From positions 37,781 through 101,780 of the forward strand of contig JAHDND010000192.1 in assembly GCA_018435665.1 (NCBI GenBank): a stretch of DNA of 64,000 nucleotides, written 5' to 3'. The notes under the pieces are model-generated. The model made no database searches. It was not told where the DNA came from and saw only the letters and a list, made by a program, of their open reading frames with translations. Shown piece after piece: positions 53,227 to 60,667 of the stretch; position 1 is the first letter of the stretch; each line of letters begins with the position of its first letter. The position numbers were made by a program, and so were the translations under genes. The DNA is from Candidatus Thiosymbion sp. (lineage in GTDB: Bacteria > Pseudomonadota > Gammaproteobacteria > Chromatiales > Chromatiaceae).

Positions 53227-55605
53227 ATGCAGATCTCCGCCATCTTCTCCGCGCTAATCCTAGCGCTCTGCCTACCGATCCTGGGCTCCTATTACTACGC
53301 CCATCCGCGCGATCTGGTGTGGCTGCTCTCAGCTCTATCAGGCTTAGGGGCTGCCTTAGCCATGGTGGCTCTGGTCGTCAGTCTGCCGCGCCGCCAAGGC
53401 TGGCGGATCATGCTCACGATGCTGACCCTGGAACTCCTGGCAGCCTTACAATTGGCCCGCTTCGTATCCTTTTATTTCCAGGGGGAGAGCTTCAACCAGC
53501 GTTTCTTTTTCCACTTCAACCTCAGTTCGCTGACCGAGGCCGGCAGCGCTTACCTGCCTCTTATTATCATCAGTCTGCTGTACATTCTGGCCATCGCTAT
53601 GCTCGCCTTTGCCTGGTCGAGTTCCAGGCCTGACGGCGTGGCTACCGCAGGTAATCATTATCCCAGACTGCTGATCTTTTCCCTGCTGGCTTTGTTGCTG
53701 GTAGCGGATCCGGATGTGCGACGCCTGGCGCAAGCAGGCTTAGTGATGGTGCAGAAACAAGAAAATGAGCTCAGTCAGGATAGCCTGCCTTGGCAACAAC
53801 TGGGCTTGAATCCGGCTGCCCTTACAAGGCAGGTCGCGGGGGTTAAGCCGGGTAAAAATCTGGTGCTAATCTACCTCGAGAGTCTTGAAAGCTTATACCT
53901 GGATGAGCGCATTTTCCCTGGATTGATGCCAAACCTGAACCGTCTCAAGGAGCAAGGCTTGAGCTTCACTAACCTCGAACAAGTTGAAGGCGCTGACTGG
54001 ACCATGGGCGGTATTGTTTCCTCCCAGTGCGGGACGCCGCTAATCTACGGTTTCGGACCGAGCGGGAACGATGTACTCCAAAACGGTTTCCTCGGCCGCG
54101 CCACCTGCTTGGGGGACGTGCTGAGGGCCGCAGGTTACCGGCAGGTTTATCTGAACGGTGCTTCAACCCAATTTGCCGGCCAGGGACGATTTCTACGCGA
54201 CCATGGTTATGATGAAGTCAATGGCCATGAGGAATTGCTGCCACAAATCAAGGACCCGGCCTATCTCAATGGCTGGGGACTGTATGATGATTCTTTATTC
54301 GCTATCGCTGAGGTGTATTACACCCGACTGGCGCAGAGCCAGCAGCCATTCAATCTTACCCTGCTGACCATAGATACCCATCCTCCTACCGGGAATGCCT
54401 CGGTTTCATGCCCGGCCTATCAGGCCAGGGACAATGAGATGCTTGATGCCGTTCATTGTACCGACTACCTGGTGGGCCGATTCATAGAGCGGCTCCGGCA
54501 AACTCCCGTCTGGAACGATACAGTGGTGGCATTGTGCAGCGACCATCTTGCCATGCGTAACATCGCGCAACCCTATTATCCTGAGGGCTATCCCAGAAAG
54601 CTATTTTTTACCGTCCTCAATGCTGACAACCAAGGGCAGGTGCCAGTGGCAGCCAGTCACCTGGACCTTGCCCCCACGCTCTTGACGCTTCTTGGCGTAG
54701 AACATCGGCAGGCTTTCCTGGCTGGGCGCGACCTGCTGGGAGGGGAGACGCTACCCGAATTTCGGCAAGCCCCGATCAGCCACGAGGCGGCATTTCGCTT
54801 CATAAACAGTAAATTGCTATCTGATTCCAGTAAATCTTTGTGTCAACAATCTCATTTGCTTAGGGTTGCGGATAGACGGCTGTATCTAGCCGGGGAAGAG
54901 GTGTCCCTGAGTATTTCGGGTCAGCCGGTCGATATCGAGCAATTTGCCGAAGACCTAGCCTTCGTGGCACTGCTCAATCAAGAAGGAGGGATCAACTCTA
55001 CAATAGTAGCCAAGGCCATCAATCTTGGCCATATCCTGTACCAGTTTCGCGAATGGCCTTTCGTGGCCCTGGTCAGGGCGAAAGATGTGCCGGCATTCCT
55101 CGAACTAAACCTCCCTGGCGAGGGTCTCGTAGTCCTGCTGGGGAGCCTGAGAGGGGAAGTCGAATCACTCGCCACCCTTCCTTCTCTGTCGGCGCTTCAT
55201 CTCACCCTTGAAGATTGTCAGAAACGGTTTGACGAGGTACGTGGGCGGAGCGGGGGAGAACCAATCTCACTTAATGCATTATGTCGAGATCCCTCTCCGG
55301 CCACCACTGTCATCGATCCTGACACTGAAGCCATCGAGATGCGCCAAGTGGCTGTCGGTAACGAATGGTATCGCGGGAGACTAGAGAAGACTGCCCCTGG
55401 CAGCTACAAATTGGTTGAGTATAGTTTTCTCGGGCAGATCAAGGGTGATTCATTGGCAAGGAATGGGGTATGCCATGCTTATTTTGGTAATGACGAATTG
55501 ATCATCCCACACATATCTACCGGGAAAAATAAACAGGCCATGCTGCTGCGTCGAGTGGCTAAGAGTGACTGGGAATTTGAGGTGGTGGAATCCGTGTCTC
55601 TTTAA
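53227..55605 (+). CDS. LTA-synthase/OpgB-like membrane alkaline-phosphatase-superfamily protein
   Basis: Proteins of this family transfer phosphoglycerol or phosphoethanolamine onto glycans at the outer face of the inner membrane. The 792-residue protein has about five transmembrane helices in residues 1-170, then a sulfatase-fold domain with LVLIYLESLESLYLDE near residue 218 (metal-binding Glu), DWTMGGIVSSQCGTPLI near residue 258 (nucleophile Thr position), LTIDTHPPTG and ALCSDHLAMRN (Asp-His ligands). These resemble OpgB/MdoB. From about residue 535 to the end a further 250 residues are unrecognised. GC is clearly below its neighbours, and a transposase relic precedes it. Confidence 0.82.
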   Translation: MQISAIFSALILALCLPILGSYYYAHPRDLVWLLSALSGLGAALAMVALVVSLPRRQGWRIMLTMLTLELLAALQLARFVSFYFQGESFNQRFFFHFNLSSLTEAGSAYLPLIIISLLYILAIAMLAFAWSSSRPDGVATAGNHYPRLLIFSLLALLLVADPDVRRLAQAGLVMVQKQENELSQDSLPWQQLGLNPAALTRQVAGVKPGKNLVLIYLESLESLYLDERIFPGLMPNLNRLKEQGLSFTNLEQVEGADWTMGGIVSSQCGTPLIYGFGPSGNDVLQNGFLGRATCLGDVLRAAGYRQVYLNGASTQFAGQGRFLRDHGYDEVNGHEELLPQIKDPAYLNGWGLYDDSLFAIAEVYYTRLAQSQQPFNLTLLTIDTHPPTGNASVSCPAYQARDNEMLDAVHCTDYLVGRFIERLRQTPVWNDTVVALCSDHLAMRNIAQPYYPEGYPRKLFFTVLNADNQGQVPVAASHLDLAPTLLTLLGVEHRQAFLAGRDLLGGETLPEFRQAPISHEAAFRFINSKLLSDSSKSLCQQSHLLRVADRRLYLAGEEVSLSISGQPVDIEQFAEDLAFVALLNQEGGINSTIVAKAINLGHILYQFREWPFVALVRAKDVPAFLELNLPGEGLVVLLGSLRGEVESLATLPSLSALHLTLEDCQKRFDEVRGRSGGEPISLNALCRDPSPATTVIDPDTEAIEMRQVAVGNEWYRGRLEKTAPGSYKLVEYSFLGQIKGDSLARNGVCHAYFGNDELIIPHISTGKNKQAMLLRRVAKSDWEFEVVESVSL

Positions 55606-55932
55606 TCGAACTTTTGATCGTACCCCTTCTCAACTAGATGTAACCTCATGATTAAAATACATATAAGGTTCAGGCAGGAATCCTGTGGCTCTATTGGGTG
55701 GATTTGAATCTATCCAACGTCTACCGGCGCCACTTCTGGGCCTAACCGTCCGGAATCAATATTGAGCCCTTGTATTAATAATTTGATTGACGCGGGCTAA
55801 CCGAGCGTCTAGGGTTTATGCATGGTCACCTGGGATGAAATGCAATGCCAAGCTAACCGTTACCAGCAGAGCGTAGAGGTACTTTCCAGACACTGCTGAA
55901 GATATTCGTTGCCGATTTCTGAAGAAACCACG
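55606..55932. other. AT-rich gap without recognisable gene
   Basis: No gene in this 327-nt stretch is supported. A short plus-strand frame near 55688-55745 reads LYWVDLNLSNVYRRHFWA before a stop; the LNLSNV string loosely echoes the relic transposase upstream, but it is too short to judge. The base composition resembles the low-GC gene before it, so the stretch is probably the right flank of the acquired segment. Confidence 0.5.
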
Positions 55933-56610
55933 ATGCCTTTTGAGTTCTCTTCCGTCTATCTCAGCGCCTCGGTCTGGAATCTGCTGGTGGACCTTCTGGG
56001 CTTTGGCTTGCTCATCCTCTACCACGGGCGGCTGGGGTGGGTCTATCGCCGCCATCCGGAGCGGACCAGCCGGGGGCGCGCCGACCGGCTGCGCCGGGCC
56101 TGGGTGGAGGCGGTGCGGGAGCGCAATGGCGACATCCTCGCCATTCAGACCCTGCGCAACTGGGTGATGACCGCCTCGGTCTTTGCCTCCACAACCATCG
56201 TGATCGGTCTAGGACTGGTGGCCGCCTCCTTCCAGGGGCTCAATCTGGCCAATCTCTCCCAGGCCCTGAGCCTGGTGCCGGCGGGTGAGGATATGGCGCG
56301 GCTCAAGCTCCTGATGCTGGCAACGATTTTCTTCAGCGCCTTCCTGCGCTTCGTCATCGCCCTGCGTTTTTACAACCACGCGGGCTTCCTCGTCATTCTG
56401 CCCGCCAAGCATTTTCACGGGGTGGCGGAGGACGAGATCGCCATCACCCTCAACCGTGCCGCGGGTCAGTACAATCGCGGCAGCCGCATGTTCCTGCTGA
56501 CGATTCCCTTCGTCCTCTGGCTGGTGGGTCCGGATTGGTTCCTGATTGGGGTGACCGTCACCCTCTTCGCCCTTTACCGGTTTGACTATCTCGTCAGGCC
56601 GGGTGGCTGA
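55933..56610 (+). CDS. DUF599 family membrane protein
   Basis: This is an inner-membrane protein of unknown function, 225 residues from ATG 55933; the TTG 24 nt upstream is less likely. It has four hydrophobic helices (residues 10-30, 83-108, 133-155 and 193-218) and the conserved segment WVEAVRERNGDILAIQTLRNWVM after the first helix, then FLRFVIALRFYNHAGFLV. This pattern fits the DUF599 family. It is alone on its strand and its GC returns to the genomic level. Confidence 0.8.
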   Translation: MPFEFSSVYLSASVWNLLVDLLGFGLLILYHGRLGWVYRRHPERTSRGRADRLRRAWVEAVRERNGDILAIQTLRNWVMTASVFASTTIVIGLGLVAASFQGLNLANLSQALSLVPAGEDMARLKLLMLATIFFSAFLRFVIALRFYNHAGFLVILPAKHFHGVAEDEIAITLNRAAGQYNRGSRMFLLTIPFVLWLVGPDWFLIGVTVTLFALYRFDYLVRPGG

Positions 56611-56765
56611 GGCCTCAAACAGTCAGAATGCATGACAGCCAACCGGGATCGCAAGGCCCCTGACGCGTCGAAGGAGCTTGGAGCTGCGGCTGTCGGGAAA
56701 CAGGCTAGCCCCGAGGGCGGTATGAGCCACCCCCGGGTCCCCTCCCAACCCCGCGGCCCGGGCGC

Positions 56766-57713
56766 TTACTTGCCCGCCGGCTTGGCCTCGGCCTTAGGCG
56801 CCTCCTTGGCCTCGCCCTGATCGCCCGGCAAGGCCGGGGGCGCGGTCTGCTTGATCAGATCTGGGTTGAGATCGACCTTGGCCTTTTCCTGGAGGCTGCC
56901 GACATACTTGGTGAGGGCCTCGCGCTGCAGGGCAGCGACGATCTCGGGCTTCACGCTGTCCAGGCTGGGCGGTTCCATCTTGCGGGTGTCCTCCAGCAGG
57001 ATGACGTGCCAGCCGAACTGGGTCTGGACCGGGGTCTTGGTATAGTTGCCGGGCTTGAGCGTCACCACCACCTCGGCGAAGGCCGGGACCATCTGCTCGG
57101 GATCGAACCAACCCAGGTCGCCGCCGTTCTTGCCGGTGGGACCGTCGGAGTGGGCCTTGGCCAACTCGATGAAGTTCTTGCCCTTGTCCAGTTCCTTGAT
57201 CAGTTTCTTGGCCTCTTCCTCCTCCTTCACCAGGATATGGCGGGCCTTGTACTCCTCACGGTCGAGCTTGGCGATCTGCTCGTCATAGACCTTTTTGATC
57301 TCTTCCTCGCTGGGTTTGACGCCGGCGGCCGCCTCCTCCAGGGCCAGGCGGGAGAGGAGCTGCATCTTCTGTAGTTCCAGGGCATAGCCGAGTTCGGGTC
57401 GCTTCTCCAGCCCCTTGGCCGTGGCATCCTGGGCGGTGACGACGATGTTGATGAACTCGTTGAAGGCCAGGTTCTGGAACTCGGGGGTATTCTCGGCACG
57501 CGCGGCGCGCAGGCGCTCGCCGTAGAAGAGCCGGAAGAGCCCGAGGGGGAACTGCTGGTCGTTAACGGTGGCGATGGTGGTGGTGTCTGGTGGCTCCGCC
57601 GGGTCCGCCGCGGGCGCCGCGGGCGCCGCCTGGGTCTTGGCCTCTTCGGCGGCCAGGGCATTGAGGGACAGGAGGGCGGTCAGGCAGGCAATGGTCAACA
57701 GGCGTTTGTTCAT
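56766..57713 (-). CDS. Secreted parvulin-type peptidyl-prolyl isomerase
   Basis: This is a periplasmic folding helper of 315 residues. It has a signal peptide (residues 1-21, ending LNALA) and a linker rich in Ala and Pro. A SurA/PrsA-like N-domain follows (TVNDQQFPLGLFRLFYGERL). The parvulin domain lies at residues 157-248 with YKARHILVKEEEEAKK, NGGDLGWFDPEQMVPAFAE and TQFGWHVILLED. The C-terminal 25 residues are Ala/Glu/Lys/Pro-rich. It is a second parvulin besides PpiD in this window and is downstream of yciB-yciI on the same strand. Confidence 0.92.
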   Translation of the reverse strand: MNKRLLTIACLTALLSLNALAAEEAKTQAAPAAPAADPAEPPDTTTIATVNDQQFPLGLFRLFYGERLRAARAENTPEFQNLAFNEFINIVVTAQDATAKGLEKRPELGYALELQKMQLLSRLALEEAAAGVKPSEEEIKKVYDEQIAKLDREEYKARHILVKEEEEAKKLIKELDKGKNFIELAKAHSDGPTGKNGGDLGWFDPEQMVPAFAEVVVTLKPGNYTKTPVQTQFGWHVILLEDTRKMEPPSLDSVKPEIVAALQREALTKYVGSLQEKAKVDLNPDLIKQTAPPALPGDQGEAKEAPKAEAKPAGK

Positions 57714-57769
57714 GCGGTTTTTAAAACTCCTTGATGGGGGTGACTGGAAAAGGGCTGATGGGGGCCGGC

Positions 57770-58072
57770 TCAGGTCGGCAAGACCTTACGGAAGGGTTTG
57801 ACCGTGACCTGGGCGAAGACCCCGGCCTGGACATAAGGGTCTGCATTCGCCCAGGCCTGGGCGGATGCCAGGTCAGGGAACTCGGCTACGATCAGTGAAC
57901 CACTGAAGCCCGCCTCGCCCGGGTCCTCGCAGTCGATGGCGGGATGGGGGCCGGCAAGCAGCAGCCGGCCCTCATCCTGGAGGGCCCGCAGTCGGTCCAG
58001 ATGGGCGGGACGGACGGAGAGCCGCAGGGGCAGGCTCTGGGGGTGGTCGGTGGCGATAATGGCATAGAGCAT
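57770..58072 (-). CDS. yciI: YciI family protein
   Basis: This is a small cytoplasmic protein of 100 residues with the YCII fold, related to muconolactone isomerase-like dimers. It has [28 protein letters not shown] at the N-terminus (residues 1-28), [24 protein letters not shown] (conserved GP and G-S) and [21 protein letters not shown]. Its cellular role is not established. It is 5 nt from yciB, the usual partner in proteobacteria, so the two form one transcript. Confidence 0.9.
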   Translation of the reverse strand: MLYAIIATDHPQSLPLRLSVRPAHLDRLRALQDEGRLLLAGPHPAIDCEDPGEAGFSGSLIVAEFPDLASAQAWANADPYVQAGVFAQVTVKPFRKVLPT

Positions 58073-58077
58073 GGGGA

Positions 58078-58755
58078 TCAGGCCTCCGTGGCCTCTTCTG
58101 ATTCAGACGAACGGATGTGACGAGCCAGGTATAGACCCTGGGCGATGATGAAGACGATGGTCAGCCCCAGGAGGCCAAAGAGCTTGAAATTGACCCAGAC
58201 CTCCTCCCGTGCCTGGGTATCCTGGCACTGGGCGAGCAGGGCGCCGGTGAACTGCTCGGCGCAGGTGGTGAGATCGATCTCCGTCACCCCGGCCGCCGCC
58301 AGCAGGGCCTGCTGGGCGCCATAGAAACCGCTGAAGTCATAGACGACATAGAGGTTGGCGGCGCCGGAGAGCAGGAAGAAACCCACCCACAGCAGGTTGA
58401 GCCGGGGCCAGATGGCGGGGGGCAGGTCGATGGCCTGGGACATGGTCCGCTCGATGAGCGTCCTTCCGCCGATGAAATGACTGCCCAGAAAGACCAGGGC
58501 AAATAGCCAGTTGACTAGGGTCGGCTTCCACATGACGAAGATCGGGTCTTGCAGGGCCAGGGTCATGCCGCCAAAGACCACCAGCAGGCCCAGGGTAGCC
58601 AGGTGCATCTTCTCGACCTTCCGGCTGCGCCACCAGACCCAGCCGACCTGCGCCCCGGCGGCGGCAATGGCCACCCCGGTGGCGACATAGATGCCCGCCA
58701 GCTTGTAGGCAATGAAAAAGAGCAGGATGGGAAAGAAGTCGAGTAAGAGTTTCAT
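58078..58755 (-). CDS. yciB: Intracellular septation protein A (YciB)
   Basis: YciB is an inner-membrane protein affecting envelope integrity and septation. The 225-residue protein has five or six hydrophobic helices and the family blocks [27 protein letters not shown] (residues 1-27), [17 protein letters not shown] and [25 protein letters not shown]. The usual length is about 180. The extra 35-40 residues are mostly a loop (about residues 147-184, with Cys at both ends of a [14 protein letters not shown] segment) before the last helix, [16 protein letters not shown]. Confidence 0.93.
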   Translation of the reverse strand: MKLLLDFFPILLFFIAYKLAGIYVATGVAIAAAGAQVGWVWWRSRKVEKMHLATLGLLVVFGGMTLALQDPIFVMWKPTLVNWLFALVFLGSHFIGGRTLIERTMSQAIDLPPAIWPRLNLLWVGFFLLSGAANLYVVYDFSGFYGAQQALLAAAGVTEIDLTTCAEQFTGALLAQCQDTQAREEVWVNFKLFGLLGLTIVFIIAQGLYLARHIRSSESEEATEA

Positions 58756-59063
58756 CGGCGTCCTGGGTAAATGGCGATGGCGACCTGCCGTGGGAAAGGG
58801 GAAGGGGCCTTTGGTTCCCTGGCCGCGAAAATTCGTCTATTACACACCATTTCCGGTAGGGAGGGGCGGCCAGTGGCGAGAGTCATCCGTTCACCCGCCC
58901 GCTCAAATCCACTCCGCAGGTGGCAAACCCTTCATAAGGTCAGGCACACCCTCATGAAGTCAGCCGCACCCTCATGACAGTCAGCACCCAAGACCCCATC
59001 CGCGACGGCCACCCTCGAGGGTTCGGCAAGACCCCTCAAGCAAGTTAGCGTAACATTCCCGAG
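58756..59063. other. Divergent intergenic region between yciB and the PHP gene
   Basis: This 308-nt gap between two divergent genes must carry both promoters. I see no clear -10/-35 pair. Its right half holds three imperfect 20-nt repeats (58931-58989), described separately. Confidence 0.6.
58931..58989. repeat. Three imperfect 20-nt direct repeats (family B-related, copy B3)
   Basis: The units are at 58931-58950, 58951-58970 and 58971-58989 and share YTCATRA, then GTCAGSC and ACC. The third unit, CTCATGACAGTCAGCACC, resembles the CTCATGACAGTTGGCATG block of copies B1 and B2. The head-to-tail array 75 nt before the PHP gene could also be a protein-binding array. Confidence 0.65.
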
Positions 59064-59897
59064 GTGAACAGCTTGCATGACCTCCACACCCACTCCACCG
59101 CCTCCGACGGCACCCTGCGGCCCGCGGCCCTAGTGGCGCGTGCCGCCGCGGTCGGGATCGAGGTGATGGCCCTCACCGATCACGACACCCTGGACGGCCT
59201 GGCGGAGGCTCAGGTCGCCGCAGTGGAGTTGGGCCTGACCCTGGTCCCCGGCGTGGAGATCTCCGTCTCCTGGGGGGGGCGGACCATCCATATCCTCGGA
59301 CTGGGGATCGACCCGGCGGCTCCGGAACTGGCCGCCGGCTTGCAGCGCCTGCGTGGCTTTCGCGGCTGGCGGGCGCAGGAGATCGGCCGGCGCCTGGCGG
59401 CCAAGGGCATTGAAGGGGCCTATGCCGGCGCCCTTGCCCTTTCCGGTGACGAGCGCTTCGTCGGCCGCACCCATTTCGCCCGCTTTCTGGTGCAGCGCGG
59501 CTATGCCCCGACCGTCCGCGAGGTCTTCAAACGCTACCTGGTCCAGGGCAAACCCGGCCACGTCAGCGGCGACTGGGCCAGTCTGGAGGAGGCCCTGGGC
59601 TGGATCCTCGCCGCCGGGGGCCAGGCGGTCATCGCCCATCCCGCCCGCTACGGCTTCACCGGCTTCAAGATGCGCCGCCTGATCGGCGAGTTCCGCGAAC
59701 TGGGGGGGGTCGGCATCGAGGTGGTCTCCGGCAGCCACAGCCGCGACGAGGCGTGCGTCTATGCCCAGCGCGCCCAGGAGCATCGCCTGCTCGCCTCCGC
59801 CGGCAGCGATTATCACGGCCCCGAGCATCCCTACCTGGAACTGGGTCGCCTGCCCAAACTCCCGCCGAGCTGCACGCCCATTTGGGCGGACTGGTGA
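59064..59897 (+). CDS. PHP-domain phosphoesterase (RNase AM / YciV type)
   Basis: The family includes the 3',5'-nucleotide bisphosphate phosphatase / 5'-exoribonuclease YciV. The 277-residue protein starts at a GTG. Metal-binding residues of the PHP fold are visible: LHTHSTASDGTL (His-x-His) at the N-terminus, MALTDHDTLDGL near residue 37, LVPGVEIS (Glu), VIAHPARYG near residue 191 and ASAGSDYHGP near residue 249. It is followed by yciO, the same order as near the Escherichia coli trp region. Confidence 0.92.
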   Translation: MNSLHDLHTHSTASDGTLRPAALVARAAAVGIEVMALTDHDTLDGLAEAQVAAVELGLTLVPGVEISVSWGGRTIHILGLGIDPAAPELAAGLQRLRGFRGWRAQEIGRRLAAKGIEGAYAGALALSGDERFVGRTHFARFLVQRGYAPTVREVFKRYLVQGKPGHVSGDWASLEEALGWILAAGGQAVIAHPARYGFTGFKMRRLIGEFRELGGVGIEVVSGSHSRDEACVYAQRAQEHRLLASAGSDYHGPEHPYLELGRLPKLPPSCTPIWADW

Positions 59898-59945
59898 CTT
59901 TCGCCCCTGACATCCCGTGTGACATCCTCTCAGGAACCCAGGACC

Positions 59946-60572
59946 ATGGCGCAATTCTTCGACATTCACCCCGACAACCCCCAGCCCCGCCTCATCCGTC
60001 GCGCCGTCGACATCCTCCTGGACGGGGGCGTCATCGTCTATCCCACCGATTCCTCCTATGCCCTGGGGTGCCAGATCGGCGCCAAGGAGGCCATGGAGCG
60101 CATCCGCCGCCTTCGCAAGCTCGACGAAAAGCACAACTTCACCCTGGTGTGCCGCGACCTGTCCGAAATCACCACCTACGCCAAGCTCGATAACCAGGCC
60201 TTCCGGATGCTTAAGTCCCTGACCCCCGGTGCCTACACCTTCGTCTTCGAAGGCACCCGCGAGGTGCCGCGGCGTCTCATGCATCCCCGCCGCAAGACCA
60301 TTGGCATCCGCGTCCCGGACAACGCCATCTGCCGCGAGCTGCTGGGCACCCTGGATCAGCCCATCCTCAGTACCACCCTCATCCTCCCCGGCGACGACCT
60401 GCCCCTGACCGATCCCTACGAGATGCGCGATCTCATCGGCCAGCAGGTGGATCTCATCATCGACGGCGGCTTCTGCGGCTTCGAGCCCACCACCATGGTC
60501 GACATGAGCGGCGAGACCCCGGTCCTGCTAAGGGTCGGCAAGGGGGATTCGAGCTTGTTTGAGGCGGTTTGA
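59946..60572 (+). CDS. yciO: YciO-type Sua5/YrdC family protein
   Basis: The Sua5/YrdC fold forms threonylcarbamoyl-AMP for tRNA t6A; the YciO branch is related but its activity is less certain. From ATG 59946 (AGGACC ahead) the protein is 208 residues. It has GGVIVYPTDSSYALGCQIG near residue 27, the family KLDEKHNFTLVCRDLSEIT, a substrate-binding LTPGAYTFVFEGTREVPRRL, and KTIGIRVPDNAICRELL. YciO proteins carry the same HNFTL and GAYTF wording, so I assign that branch rather than TsaC. It is 48 nt after the PHP gene stop. Confidence 0.9.
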   Translation: MAQFFDIHPDNPQPRLIRRAVDILLDGGVIVYPTDSSYALGCQIGAKEAMERIRRLRKLDEKHNFTLVCRDLSEITTYAKLDNQAFRMLKSLTPGAYTFVFEGTREVPRRLMHPRRKTIGIRVPDNAICRELLGTLDQPILSTTLILPGDDLPLTDPYEMRDLIGQQVDLIIDGGFCGFEPTTMVDMSGETPVLLRVGKGDSSLFEAV

Positions 60573-60667
60573 CAAAAGGGGAGGGTATCCCCTGATCCTC
60601 GGTTGATGATCAGCATTCGGTAATATTAGAATCCTAACATTCACGCCCCCGCCCCAGCAGGTCCCTC

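Noticed and set aside
56632..56820. A 62-codon plus-strand frame after the DUF599 gene
   Set aside because: It is Pro/Ala-rich, has no ribosome site and runs antisense into the end of the parvulin gene.
60569..60626. A promoter for soeA from TTGACA (60569) and TAATAT (60621)
   Set aside because: The two hexamers are far apart (46 nt), and the nearer TTGATG is only 12 nt from TAATAT, so neither pair has acceptable spacing.
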